Shown in pieces: positions 8,688 through 17,377 of a stretch of DNA of 64,000 nucleotides; position 1 is the first letter of the stretch, and each line of letters opens with the position of its first letter. The stretch spans positions 1 through 64,000 of the forward strand of contig CAYXVE010000021.1 in the NCBI GenBank assembly GCA_964468435.1, read 5' to 3'. A program made the translations under genes and the position numbers. The notes beneath the pieces were generated by a model. It had not been told where the DNA came from. It was given only the letters and a program-made list of their open reading frames with translations, and did no database searches. This DNA is from JBCCTX01 sp964468435. Its GTDB lineage: Bacteria > Bacteroidota > Bacteroidia > J057.

Positions 8688-11600
8688 TAGTTTGTTCCAG
8701 CTTTTTGAAATATTGCTCAATTAAGATGATAAAATCATTATTGTATTCCAACTTATTTGATTTTAAAAGCTCCTGACGGATTTTGTTCTTGTATTCCTCC
8801 AAAGTCAATTGGTCAGGTGCCTTTTGGTCTAGCTCACGAGCGGTACGAGATTCACGCTTATTATCAAATTCACGCTCTCTGATTGAGCGGTCTGCCTGGA
8901 GGAGACGGCTAAGGATCTGCTGCTGGCGAAATAGTGTCTCTTCTGTTAGCTTTTTTTCTTCCATATCATTCTCAGATTCTTTCATATCTTCCGCTACTTT
9001 CCCAAGGTCTCCAAGAGCTTTTTGCCCATTTTGATCCATTCGCTGCCGGGCTTGTTCCAATGCTTCGCGGATCGCACGCTGCCGGGCTGCCATCTCGGCG
9101 AGTTGTTTGCCATCCATTTTGCCCATCTGCATCATTTGCTGCATCTGCTGATTGAGCTGACGCTGCTGCTCTGTCAGCTGCTTCATTCCTGGTGCCGGAT
9201 TCTCTCCAGGTTTTTCGCACATTTGTCCCGGCATGGCATTCATCATCTGCTGCTGTATCTGCTGCATCACATCTGATAGCATGTTGGCTAGATTGTTGAT
9301 ACTGGTCATCGACGTTTGCTGATGGTAGGTTACCATCTGTACTTGCTTATTGCGGAAAAATCGTTGAGACTTGTCCATACTTTGAGTGATGGTATTGGTC
9401 TCGCCTATGATTTTTTTCTGGATCATAAATACTCGGTTGGCCAGTGCCTCCAGACTGTCTTTCACCAAAATCATGTCATCCTGCAGTTTTTTCTGATCTT
9501 TGCTTTTGTCTACCAAGGCAGGATCTCCGTAACGAAGATTTTTGACTTCATCTCTCAAGTCTTCCTGATCAAAAGAAAGCTTTAAAAGGTTCTCCAACAA
9601 TTCGCGAAGCGACTCCAGATTTTGCTGATCCTGCTGCATCTGCATATCCATCTGCATATCACTAAGCTTTTGAGACATTTCACTCATTTTCTGGGATGCT
9701 TTCTTCTGAGAGTCCGAAGCGTTTTGCTTCATTTGCTGGCTCATCTTCTGTCGTTTCCGCTTGCTCTCCTCCTGGTTGCTTTCACTATCATCTTTCTGCT
9801 TTTCGGCTGCTTCTTCCGCTTGCTCTGCTGCCTTTTCCATTTCAGATTGTACTTCCTCAGCGTCTTTCTCTAGTTCTTCCATCTTTTCTCCATCTGGCGT
9901 CTTGGTCTCATCCTTCATCTCCTGGAGGTCGTTAAGATCTTCTTTAAACTGCTCCATCTGCTTCTCAAGCGATTTCTGCATTTCTGCATTTTGTTCTAGT
10001 TCTTTTTCCTCTTTTGCATTCTCCAGCTTTTCATTGATCACATCCTCTTTGGCCTTCATGTTCTCCAGCTTATTTAGCATCTCATCGACCTTCTGCTGTA
10101 CTTCAAGCTGCTTCATCAGTTCCAATGTGCGCTCCAGACTCTTACGGATATCCTCGTCATTCATTTTCATCTGCTCTAGACGCTCCATAATATCCTCTGG
10201 ATTGAGTTCCTCCATCTGCTCTTCCATTTGCTCGAGCAACTCCTCCAACTTTGGATTGTCCATCTCCTCCATAAACTTATTGAGCTCTTCAAACTTCTCA
10301 AGCGTCTGCTCACTGATCATCTGGTTTTCCTGAAGCTTGTTCTTGTTTTTTTCAAATTCCTGCTGAGCTTTCTGCATCTCCTCCATCATCTTCTGGCGCT
10401 CATCGATCATGCGCTGAAGTTCCCGCTCGTCATCAAAACTCAATTTAGATTTATTCAGGAGTTTTTCTTCCAGCTTTTTATAAGAGTCCTCCAACTCCTT
10501 GGCACTTTTCCTCAATTCTTCCAGTTGTTCTTTAAGAGCATCCTGTTCTTCACCAATCTCGTCGTACTTCTTGTCGAGTGTTGGATAGACAACTTTGTAG
10601 GTTGGGCTTATCGTAAACTTAGGTCCGGAAATCGCATCATTGTCCCATACTTTGATAAAATACTCAACTTCGTCTCCTTCAGATAATCCCAATTGTGTTA
10701 GGTCTATGTTGTAGTTGAGTGGTTGGAGCAACAGATCTTTCACGATGTCCAGCGGATAAGTCTTATATTCTTCCGTTACTTCGCTGGTACCACCAGATTT
10801 GATGAACCGATAGTGCAATTCCATTTTGGAAAAACCAAAGTCATCAGCTATTTCCAAATCCAGCGGCATATTGGGATCGAGATCAATTTTGAACTCATCA
10901 TTGGAGAAAACATATACTGATGGATAACGGTCCTGGAGTACATTTATCTGATATCTAACCGTATCAATATTAGAGATATTGTCTACAGACGTCAAAGAAA
11001 TGAAGTAATTCATATTTTCCATCAGCTGCTTACTTGTCGTGTAATACCCATTATTTTCATCCTTTGAGAATGCGTACTCTTTATCGGATATCAGGTAAGC
11101 CTTCTCTACATCGCCCTGTGGTTCAAGCATCCACCTCACCTGTGTACCTTTGACGGCCTTGAAATCACCTACGTTGTTGTCAAGAACCTCTGGCTGCATA
11201 CGCGTATATTCAGGATAGATCAATTGAATTTTAAAATTTCTAATAAACGGACGTTTTAATACCTTGATATCGTAGATGACAGAGGATACTTCGGAGTTTC
11301 CAACGTATAGCGAAAAATCTTCCTTGATATCTGATATGGTATAGAAAAATTCATTGTTGGAGACACGCTCCATACTATAATCCAGAAACTGACGCTCAGA
11401 TTCCTTTTTGAGATAGACAAACAAGTTTGCCGGGAGTTCATTTCCATTTGCTTCAACGTTGAGTTCAAGATTTTGTCCAGCCACGACTTCTTCTGGAATG
11501 TTGGACATCGAAAGCTGAAATGGGGCTGGTGGTACAAACTCTTCGCCGAAGTTGATAAGTCTGTTACTACTTGTCGATAACAGCGTGGGATTGAAAATAT

Positions 11601-12105
11601 AAGTCATCAGGTATAATGCCAGGGGTGCCAACAGATACCACAGATATTTTCGGTTGACGTTTAAATTGATGGCAGAGCTTAACTGCACAGGAGCAATCTC
11701 AGAAGCCTTTTTATCTACAGCTGCGGCGAGAAGCGTTCCATGTTGATAGGACTGACTGCGAAGCTGAAGGAAATTGACCAGTTTATCATTGATGTTGGGG
11801 AAATAATTTTTGACCAACTGGGCAATCTGAAAATCTGATATGGATTTAGACCACTCAAACATTTGTGCTAATGGTAGAATAATCATATATGCCAATACGC
11901 CCAGGAATGTGATACCAAGCCCTATCGCAATGATAGTCCTCACACTTGAAGAGAATCCAAATAATCCTTCACTTAAAAGTGCAATGAATAGGATAGAACT
12001 AACAATTAAAGCAAGGATAAGAGATCCACGAATGATCTTATCTGTGTAATATTTTTTACGAAAAGCTTTGAGTCGCTGATCCAGAACTTGTTGATGGGTA
12101 TTCAT
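8680..12105 (-). CDS. DUF4175-like large membrane protein with very long coiled coil
   Basis: 1141 residues. Hydrophobic helices near residues 25-47, 57-80 and 155-172 anchor the N-terminus. A beta-rich domain follows (about 180-510), with the remaining half (about 520-1130) an almost unbroken, very acidic and Gln/Met/Glu/Lys-rich coiled coil. The layout matches the DUF4175 proteins of Bacteroidota and Alphaproteobacteria, whose function is unknown. Misannotation as an ATPase is common; I see no Walker motif. It is the first gene of the operon with the RsbW-like ATPase and ybeY, coupled by an 8-bp overlap. The coiled coil probably projects into the periplasm or cytoplasm as a scaffold, but the topology is not certain. 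Confidence 0.85.
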   Translation of the reverse strand: MNTHQQVLDQRLKAFRKKYYTDKIIRGSLILALIVSSILFIALLSEGLFGFSSSVRTIIAIGLGITFLGVLAYMIILPLAQMFEWSKSISDFQIAQLVKNYFPNINDKLVNFLQLRSQSYQHGTLLAAAVDKKASEIAPVQLSSAINLNVNRKYLWYLLAPLALYLMTYIFNPTLLSTSSNRLINFGEEFVPPAPFQLSMSNIPEEVVAGQNLELNVEANGNELPANLFVYLKKESERQFLDYSMERVSNNEFFYTISDIKEDFSLYVGNSEVSSVIYDIKVLKRPFIRNFKIQLIYPEYTRMQPEVLDNNVGDFKAVKGTQVRWMLEPQGDVEKAYLISDKEYAFSKDENNGYYTTSKQLMENMNYFISLTSVDNISNIDTVRYQINVLQDRYPSVYVFSNDEFKIDLDPNMPLDLEIADDFGFSKMELHYRFIKSGGTSEVTEEYKTYPLDIVKDLLLQPLNYNIDLTQLGLSEGDEVEYFIKVWDNDAISGPKFTISPTYKVVYPTLDKKYDEIGEEQDALKEQLEELRKSAKELEDSYKKLEEKLLNKSKLSFDDERELQRMIDERQKMMEEMQKAQQEFEKNKNKLQENQMISEQTLEKFEELNKFMEEMDNPKLEELLEQMEEQMEELNPEDIMERLEQMKMNDEDIRKSLERTLELMKQLEVQQKVDEMLNKLENMKAKEDVINEKLENAKEEKELEQNAEMQKSLEKQMEQFKEDLNDLQEMKDETKTPDGEKMEELEKDAEEVQSEMEKAAEQAEEAAEKQKDDSESNQEESKRKRQKMSQQMKQNASDSQKKASQKMSEMSQKLSDMQMDMQMQQDQQNLESLRELLENLLKLSFDQEDLRDEVKNLRYGDPALVDKSKDQKKLQDDMILVKDSLEALANRVFMIQKKIIGETNTITQSMDKSQRFFRNKQVQMVTYHQQTSMTSINNLANMLSDVMQQIQQQMMNAMPGQMCEKPGENPAPGMKQLTEQQRQLNQQMQQMMQMGKMDGKQLAEMAARQRAIREALEQARQRMDQNGQKALGDLGKVAEDMKESENDMEEKKLTEETLFRQQQILSRLLQADRSIREREFDNKRESRTARELDQKAPDQLTLEEYKNKIRQELLKSNKLEYNNDFIILIEQYFKKLEQTNE

Positions 12106-12290
12106 AAAATAAATATTCCTCCTGTTAAGAAATGCCGAGTTAAATAAGCTCCTTTAGTTTTTTGGTACTAGTGTAAACGAACAAATCTGCGATAAGTTCG
12201 CTCACGTACCTTTCAGGATATTCTCTCATTTATATAACGATGTCTTTACATCTTCTTAATAATAACGTAAGTTATTAATAGAAAAACAAC

Positions 12291-13058
12291 CTAAAAATCT
12301 ATCTCGATTTCGACTGGACAGTGATCGGAGTGTACGACATCTGATAAGATGTCTGCTCCCTTGAGCCTGTCAATGATGGTCTCAGATACAAATTGATAGT
12401 CAAGGCGCCATCCTTTATTTTTAGCGCGTGCACGAGCACGGTAAGACCACCATGAATAATTGTGTAGTTCCTGGTTGAAGTGCCGGAAAGAATCCACAAA
12501 TCCCATATCCAGGAATTTGGTCAGCCATTCCCGCTCATGTGGAAGAAATCCCGAACTCTTCTTATTACTTACTGGATCATGAATGTCTATTTCCCGGTGG
12601 CAGATATTGATATCACCCGCTATGATCAGGTTGGGAAAATCCTGTTTCAGTTCATAGATATACTCATAAAAATCATCCATGAACGCCTCCTTGATTTCCT
12701 GACGGTGGTCGCCACTAGAGCCGGAAGGAAGATAGACACACATCATGGAAAATCCATCGTAGTCTGCTCGCAAAATCCTGCCTTCTTTATCGTATTTTTC
12801 AATTCCACATCCTACTTCTATATGTTTGGGTTCCTCCTTCGTAAAAATTGCAACGCCACTATATCCCTTTTTTTCAGCAGAATGCCAGAATCCGTGATAG
12901 TCATTGGGATTGACCCAGCTTTCATCTAACTGGTCAGGTTGTGCCTTGGTCTCCTGTACACATAGGATATCTGGATTGTAAAACTTCATCCAGTCAAAAA
13001 AACCCTTTTTCTCGGCGGCTCTGATGCCATTGACATTGTAGGAAACGATTTTCTTCAT
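12291..13058 (-). CDS. xth: Exodeoxyribonuclease III
   Basis: An AP endonuclease and 3'-5' exonuclease of base excision repair, Mg-dependent. The 255 residues fit the ExoA/Xth family. Motifs in order: VSYNVNGIRAA (metal-binding Asn), VQETKA (catalytic Glu), VYLPSGS, AGDINICHREID (Asp/Asn pair) and the C-terminal SDHCPVEIEI (Asp-His). All catalytic positions are present. It follows the mscS-type gene on the same strand with a 186-base gap, so co-transcription is possible but not shown. Confidence 0.95.
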   Translation of the reverse strand: MKKIVSYNVNGIRAAEKKGFFDWMKFYNPDILCVQETKAQPDQLDESWVNPNDYHGFWHSAEKKGYSGVAIFTKEEPKHIEVGCGIEKYDKEGRILRADYDGFSMMCVYLPSGSSGDHRQEIKEAFMDDFYEYIYELKQDFPNLIIAGDINICHREIDIHDPVSNKKSSGFLPHEREWLTKFLDMGFVDSFRHFNQELHNYSWWSYRARARAKNKGWRLDYQFVSETIIDRLKGADILSDVVHSDHCPVEIEIDF

Positions 13059-13244
13059 ATCGTTAGAACAGGAAATAGTTGAGTGGGTTCAATATATTAA
13101 ATCTTTTGCTGATTGTGTGGATCTTGACAGGATTAGCGAGATGGATATGAAACAATCCTTTTTAATGCATTGAGATACCCCTGTATTTCTGGAATATATT
13201 TGAAAGAACAAGAAGAAGGATGTAATAAAGTTACTAAGTAAAAA

Positions 13245-14156
13245 TCACTCAAAGCCCTTTGCGTACACGGGATCTGTTGGTATCGTATATTGATTAGGTG
13301 AATAGGCATGCACAAAGCGATGCGCCTGAATCCCTTCGTCCTGAAATTTCATCATCAAATCTGTACGGATATCATTTCCAAGTTCCCAGGCACTTTGGGG
13401 GGAATCAGCCCAGGCAGCGATCCAGCATTTTACAGCCTCCTTCCCCATTTCCATAACCCAAAAAGTAGGTTCTTCGTGATCGGAAAAAAATGGGCTTCGT
13501 TTAGCGGCATCAATAGCAAGTTCTCGTACCTTTTTGATATCTGCATGATAAGCTACCCAGAATTCTACATGCATCCATTGAAATTTGTCCTTGATCGTCA
13601 GATTGACAAATTCTTTGGAAAGCATCTGAGAGTTTGGGATAATGTATCTCCGCCAGTTCCATATCTTGATGATGGTATGGGTAAGTGTGATATCTTCTAC
13701 TGTACCATAATTTCCATCTACGATTACTGTGTCGCTGGTGCGAAAGGGTTTTGCAAAAGTGATCACCACACCTGAAATAAAATTTTCGATGTAGGGCTTG
13801 GCGGCAATACCTATAATCACTGCTGTAGAAGCAATAAATACAGAGATGATCGTAGCAGGGATCTTATCCAGGAAGGGAAATAAGATCGCCACGATCAACA
13901 GCAATATTAGCAAGTTGATCATCAGTTTCCGGATGATTGAAAACCGATTTTCGATACTGGCTACCGCAGCACGCTGGAGGATTTTTTTCGGATTGGTAAT
14001 GGGCGTATTAGTAATGATAGGTTCTGTATTATCCAGCTTCCTCACATTTTTTAATCGCTTGTTCTCAATACGAAGTATGATACGATTGATGAGGTAGATC
14101 GCCAATCCTCCAAGTAAGGCAATCGATAACAGGTATATTTTAGTAGTTAAATTCAT
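13245..14156 (-). CDS. Small-conductance mechanosensitive channel, MscS family
   Basis: An inner-membrane channel that opens on membrane tension and relieves osmotic shock. It has 303 residues with helices near 8-28, 75-97 and 102-130; the third is the pore-lining type, followed by the MscS beta domain (TSDTVIVDGNYGTVEDITLTHT), the most conserved part of the family. The C-terminal alpha/beta domain is present. Length and order are normal. Confidence 0.92.
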   Translation of the reverse strand: MNLTTKIYLLSIALLGGLAIYLINRIILRIENKRLKNVRKLDNTEPIITNTPITNPKKILQRAAVASIENRFSIIRKLMINLLILLLIVAILFPFLDKIPATIISVFIASTAVIIGIAAKPYIENFISGVVITFAKPFRTSDTVIVDGNYGTVEDITLTHTIIKIWNWRRYIIPNSQMLSKEFVNLTIKDKFQWMHVEFWVAYHADIKKVRELAIDAAKRSPFFSDHEEPTFWVMEMGKEAVKCWIAAWADSPQSAWELGNDIRTDLMMKFQDEGIQAHRFVHAYSPNQYTIPTDPVYAKGFE

Positions 14157-14175
14157 TTAGGTTACTTTGCTAGTG

Positions 14176-14183
14176 CAAATGTA
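14176..14183 (-). promoter_or_regulatory. Possible -7 element for the MscS-family gene
   Basis: Reads TACATTTG on the minus strand, matching TAnnTTTG, 19 bases before the start codon. The -33 position shows only CTTT. Confidence 0.35.
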
Positions 14184-14265
14184 CTGCTGTCAAAATTTAC
14201 ATAAAGCTTTTTCCGTTACGGATTTTTTGCGAAAAGGGTTTGAGGAAAAATCAGTTGAGGGTGAG

Positions 14266-14346
14266 TAGCTCGTGGATGGTAGAAAATTGAATCAGAAAAC
14301 CTATTCTGTAACTTAGCCTTAACCATGATCCATGATCCACGAGCTA
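14266..14346. repeat. 12-bp perfect inverted repeat with 57-base spacer
   Basis: TAGCTCGTGGAT at 14266-14277 and its exact complement ATCCACGAGCTA at 14335-14346, next to a short direct repeat (CATGATC twice at 14324-14337). It lies just after the stop of the outer membrane protein and may be a leftover of a mobile or REP-like repeat. No T run follows, so it is not an ordinary terminator. Confidence 0.35.
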
Positions 14347-14353
14347 GCAACTA

Positions 14354-17167
14354 TCAAATCTTAAAATGCCTTAGCTGATAGGTAAAGGTCAGCATGAAGT
14401 ATTGCTGGAGGACGTTGGTTCTGATATCCTGAATAAAGGCATCGGTTATCGACCGAGATATGCTATTGTTTTGATTGAGCAGGTCAAATACTGATAACTG
14501 CAACTCTCCCCGGTCATTTTTTAAGAACTTTCTGGCTAGGCCCATGTTCCAGAGGATAAAATCATCATTGAAGCCATCTGCGAGTCCCCGATACATCTGA
14601 TGTGATACCTGGGAGCGAAAAACCATTCCATCCCAGAAGATCAGGTTTAGGTTCAGGCTAGTATTTTGGTTGAAATATTCCTGATTGAGGTCTGTTCGCA
14701 ATGAGTTTTTAACTCGGCTTAGATTGGAACGGGATGAGATGGTGAAATCGACTTTTTCACTGAAGTTACTGGCGATGACAACACCTAGTCCCATTGTCCC
14801 TGAGTTGGCGAAGTTGGTTTGATTGTTGATCAGGCCAGGAGAACGCGTATAATCAGCTGTAAGGTTCAGGTTGAGGTTGGACTTGAGAAAACGAACTGGA
14901 AAGCCAAAGGTAACAACTGATCGCACATTGCGATATCCGTCAATATTGACGGGCTGCGAAAGTTGGCCACCCTGTTGAAGGGTAACTCCATTTGCCAGTG
15001 TTGTATCGCGGTTGGTGATAATGGTGCTGTTGCCGATATAATTATCGGCATAGTTACCACTCAGCAAGGCAAAAAACACCTGGCCTTTTTCCGTTTTTGT
15101 CGATGAATACCGCATAAATAATCTATGCTGGATATTCTGCTCCAACTCACTATTACCTACACTGAGCCGGATCGGATTGGTATTGTCTACGACAGATTGA
15201 AGTTGGGTAACCGAAGGTACGTTGGTTGACGGCCTGTAAAACAGGATAAAGTTTTTCTGCTGCGAGATACGATACCGCATCATAGCCATAGGGAGTACAT
15301 TGCGAAATGTCCGGTTCAGATCAAATTCAGAAGGGAAGATCTGCTCATTATTCAGGGTTGCCCACTGGTAGGCCAGCCTGACCATTCCCATCAATTTGCG
15401 ATTTTGGGTGAAATAGCGGATACCGGTTCCCAATTGTTGTGAAAGATAGGTATTGGTAAAGGTATTGCTCAGACTGGTATCCAATGAGGTATAATCATTG
15501 GTGCGTTCTTCAAAGGCAAAAGTTTCCTTATCTGAGTCATTCCACTGAGGTTCAATTTCATAAAAGGTCTGCAGCATCATCGTCTGCGAGATAGGTTCGG
15601 TATATGATACGTTAGCTCCAAAGTTCCATCCGGTACTCTGTAAAGTAGATTGCTGCTGAAGGGTATCAAATGAAGTAGGCCTTGTAAAATAGTTGATATT
15701 GGAATTTAGCTCATTATTCCCGGTTTGTTCATCGTATCCAGTATTTAGCCGGATAGAGAAGGTACGTCCGCGCTTTTCAAATTGATGGCGATAAAGCAGG
15801 GTATTGGAAAAATTGAGGGCATTCAGGTTTGTACTAAAAATGGACTTGGATGAATTGAGCTGTTCCGCCCCCAAAAAGGTGAATCCCTCTGTGAATTCGT
15901 TTCCGCTATTTTCCTGTAGGGTGAGTCTGGGAATAAAAATAATGGAGTTTTTGCTGTCAATATCATATTCCATACGAAGATTAATCCGGTGATTGATATT
16001 CCGGCTATCAGTCTGATTGGTCTCTGAATAATCCTGATTGGTAATACCTTCCAAAAAGTAAGTCTGATTGATCTCTTCCAAAGCATTATTATCTTGATAA
16101 TTGAAAAAGTAGCTCCCTGTTACTTCCCATTTTTTTCCCCAGTTATCAGAATAATTGAAACCCAGGCTATGTGTTTCAGAGATACCATTTTGGGCTCCGA
16201 CGAGAAAGTCCCCCACATTTGACCCACCACCTCTACCTCCACGAAAACCACCACCTCTGCCCCTACGGCCTCCACCGCCTCTGCGATTTCCTCCCGTATT
16301 ACCTACCACACCTAGCAAGTCTTCGGTTGAAAAATTCTGCTGGTTGATATTGTTGGTTTGTCCAATAATTGATATGCGTTGCTCTTCATTGAAGATATTA
16401 ATGTTTCCTCCGCTCTGATACGTATTATCCTGGCCATAGCCCGCATAGATCTTTCCGAATTCTCCATTTCTCATGCCTGTACGGGTTACTATGTTGATCG
16501 TCTTTTGGGTATTGCCATCATCAAAACCTGTAAACTGGGATTGCTCACTTTGTTGATCGAAGATTTCGATCTTTTGAATCACCTCGGCAGGGAGATTTCT
16601 CAGGGCTGCTTGAGGGTCATTTCCAAAAAAGGGTTTTCCATCCACTAGCACCTGACGAACATCCTCTCCCTGAGCTTGTACCTTTCCCTGATCTACAACA
16701 ACTCCAGGCATTTTTTGAATGAGGTCCTGTGCATCAGCATCTGGATTGGTTTTGTATGCATCAGCATTAAACTGGACAGTATCGCCCTTTTGGATGGCTG
16801 GGGTTTGATGTCCTTTTATTTCCACTTCTCCAATCGTGTAGGTCCGTTCTCCCAGTACAATCTTTCCAATATCTAAAGGTTGATCTATGACTTTGATATC
16901 CATGGAGAATGGTTCATATCCCACGTATGCTACCTTCAGAGTATATTGTCCCGGACTTACGCTCAGAATTTCAAATCTTCCGGTTTTATCTGCCAAAGCT
17001 CCCTTGATAGGTCTTCCTTTCGGCGAAATGAGCGCAGCCGAGGCTCCTGCTGCTACCTGAGCGGGCTTCGTCGTCTCAACTGTACCTGAGACGGTGTAGG
17101 TTGTTTGCCCTAACATCTGATTAGCAGTGAAGAACCATAAACAGGTTAGGAGGAAAAATAATCTCAT
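14354..17167 (-). CDS. Outer membrane beta-barrel receptor (TonB-receptor-like, OMP_b-brl_3 type)
   Basis: 937 residues. A signal peptide (MRLFFLLTCLWFFTANQMLGQ) is followed by a carboxypeptidase-regulatory-like beta domain (about 25-110), a plug domain and a large C-terminal barrel. The barrel resembles the OMP_b-brl_3 family rather than classic SusC, and no SusD partner is adjacent, so the substrate is unknown. I chose the ATG at 17167; an in-frame GTG at 17200 would add 11 residues before the signal peptide. An odd feature is a Gly/Arg-rich segment of about 30 residues (GGRRGRGGGFRGGRGGG) after the plug, like an RGG box, which probably lies in a surface loop or turn. Confidence 0.9.
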   Translation of the reverse strand: MRLFFLLTCLWFFTANQMLGQTTYTVSGTVETTKPAQVAAGASAALISPKGRPIKGALADKTGRFEILSVSPGQYTLKVAYVGYEPFSMDIKVIDQPLDIGKIVLGERTYTIGEVEIKGHQTPAIQKGDTVQFNADAYKTNPDADAQDLIQKMPGVVVDQGKVQAQGEDVRQVLVDGKPFFGNDPQAALRNLPAEVIQKIEIFDQQSEQSQFTGFDDGNTQKTINIVTRTGMRNGEFGKIYAGYGQDNTYQSGGNINIFNEEQRISIIGQTNNINQQNFSTEDLLGVVGNTGGNRRGGGGRRGRGGGFRGGRGGGSNVGDFLVGAQNGISETHSLGFNYSDNWGKKWEVTGSYFFNYQDNNALEEINQTYFLEGITNQDYSETNQTDSRNINHRINLRMEYDIDSKNSIIFIPRLTLQENSGNEFTEGFTFLGAEQLNSSKSIFSTNLNALNFSNTLLYRHQFEKRGRTFSIRLNTGYDEQTGNNELNSNINYFTRPTSFDTLQQQSTLQSTGWNFGANVSYTEPISQTMMLQTFYEIEPQWNDSDKETFAFEERTNDYTSLDTSLSNTFTNTYLSQQLGTGIRYFTQNRKLMGMVRLAYQWATLNNEQIFPSEFDLNRTFRNVLPMAMMRYRISQQKNFILFYRPSTNVPSVTQLQSVVDNTNPIRLSVGNSELEQNIQHRLFMRYSSTKTEKGQVFFALLSGNYADNYIGNSTIITNRDTTLANGVTLQQGGQLSQPVNIDGYRNVRSVVTFGFPVRFLKSNLNLNLTADYTRSPGLINNQTNFANSGTMGLGVVIASNFSEKVDFTISSRSNLSRVKNSLRTDLNQEYFNQNTSLNLNLIFWDGMVFRSQVSHQMYRGLADGFNDDFILWNMGLARKFLKNDRGELQLSVFDLLNQNNSISRSITDAFIQDIRTNVLQQYFMLTFTYQLRHFKI

Positions 17168-17377
17168 GTGTCTACGTATAAAATATATTCTCTTAGACAC
17201 CCTGAGACTACAGTTTTATTCCCTGTTAAAGAAAAAAAATGATGTAAATATTGAATTAGCTGCCAGGGAATATTGAAACGCTTAGCGTTGACCCATAATG
17301 TGATAAAAGGACCATTTACACATATTCAAATTATTGTTATATTAACTTTTTTTAAATAACTAACTCAACTATACGAT

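Noticed and set aside
9761..10333. Long Ser-rich open frame on the plus strand
   Set aside because: It is the antisense shadow of the Gln/Glu-rich coiled coil of the DUF4175 gene; codon bias of the real gene keeps the reverse strand open.
12262..12279. TAATAAC/GTTATTA hairpin after the DUF4175 start
   Set aside because: Very AT-rich and short; no T run and no regulator context.
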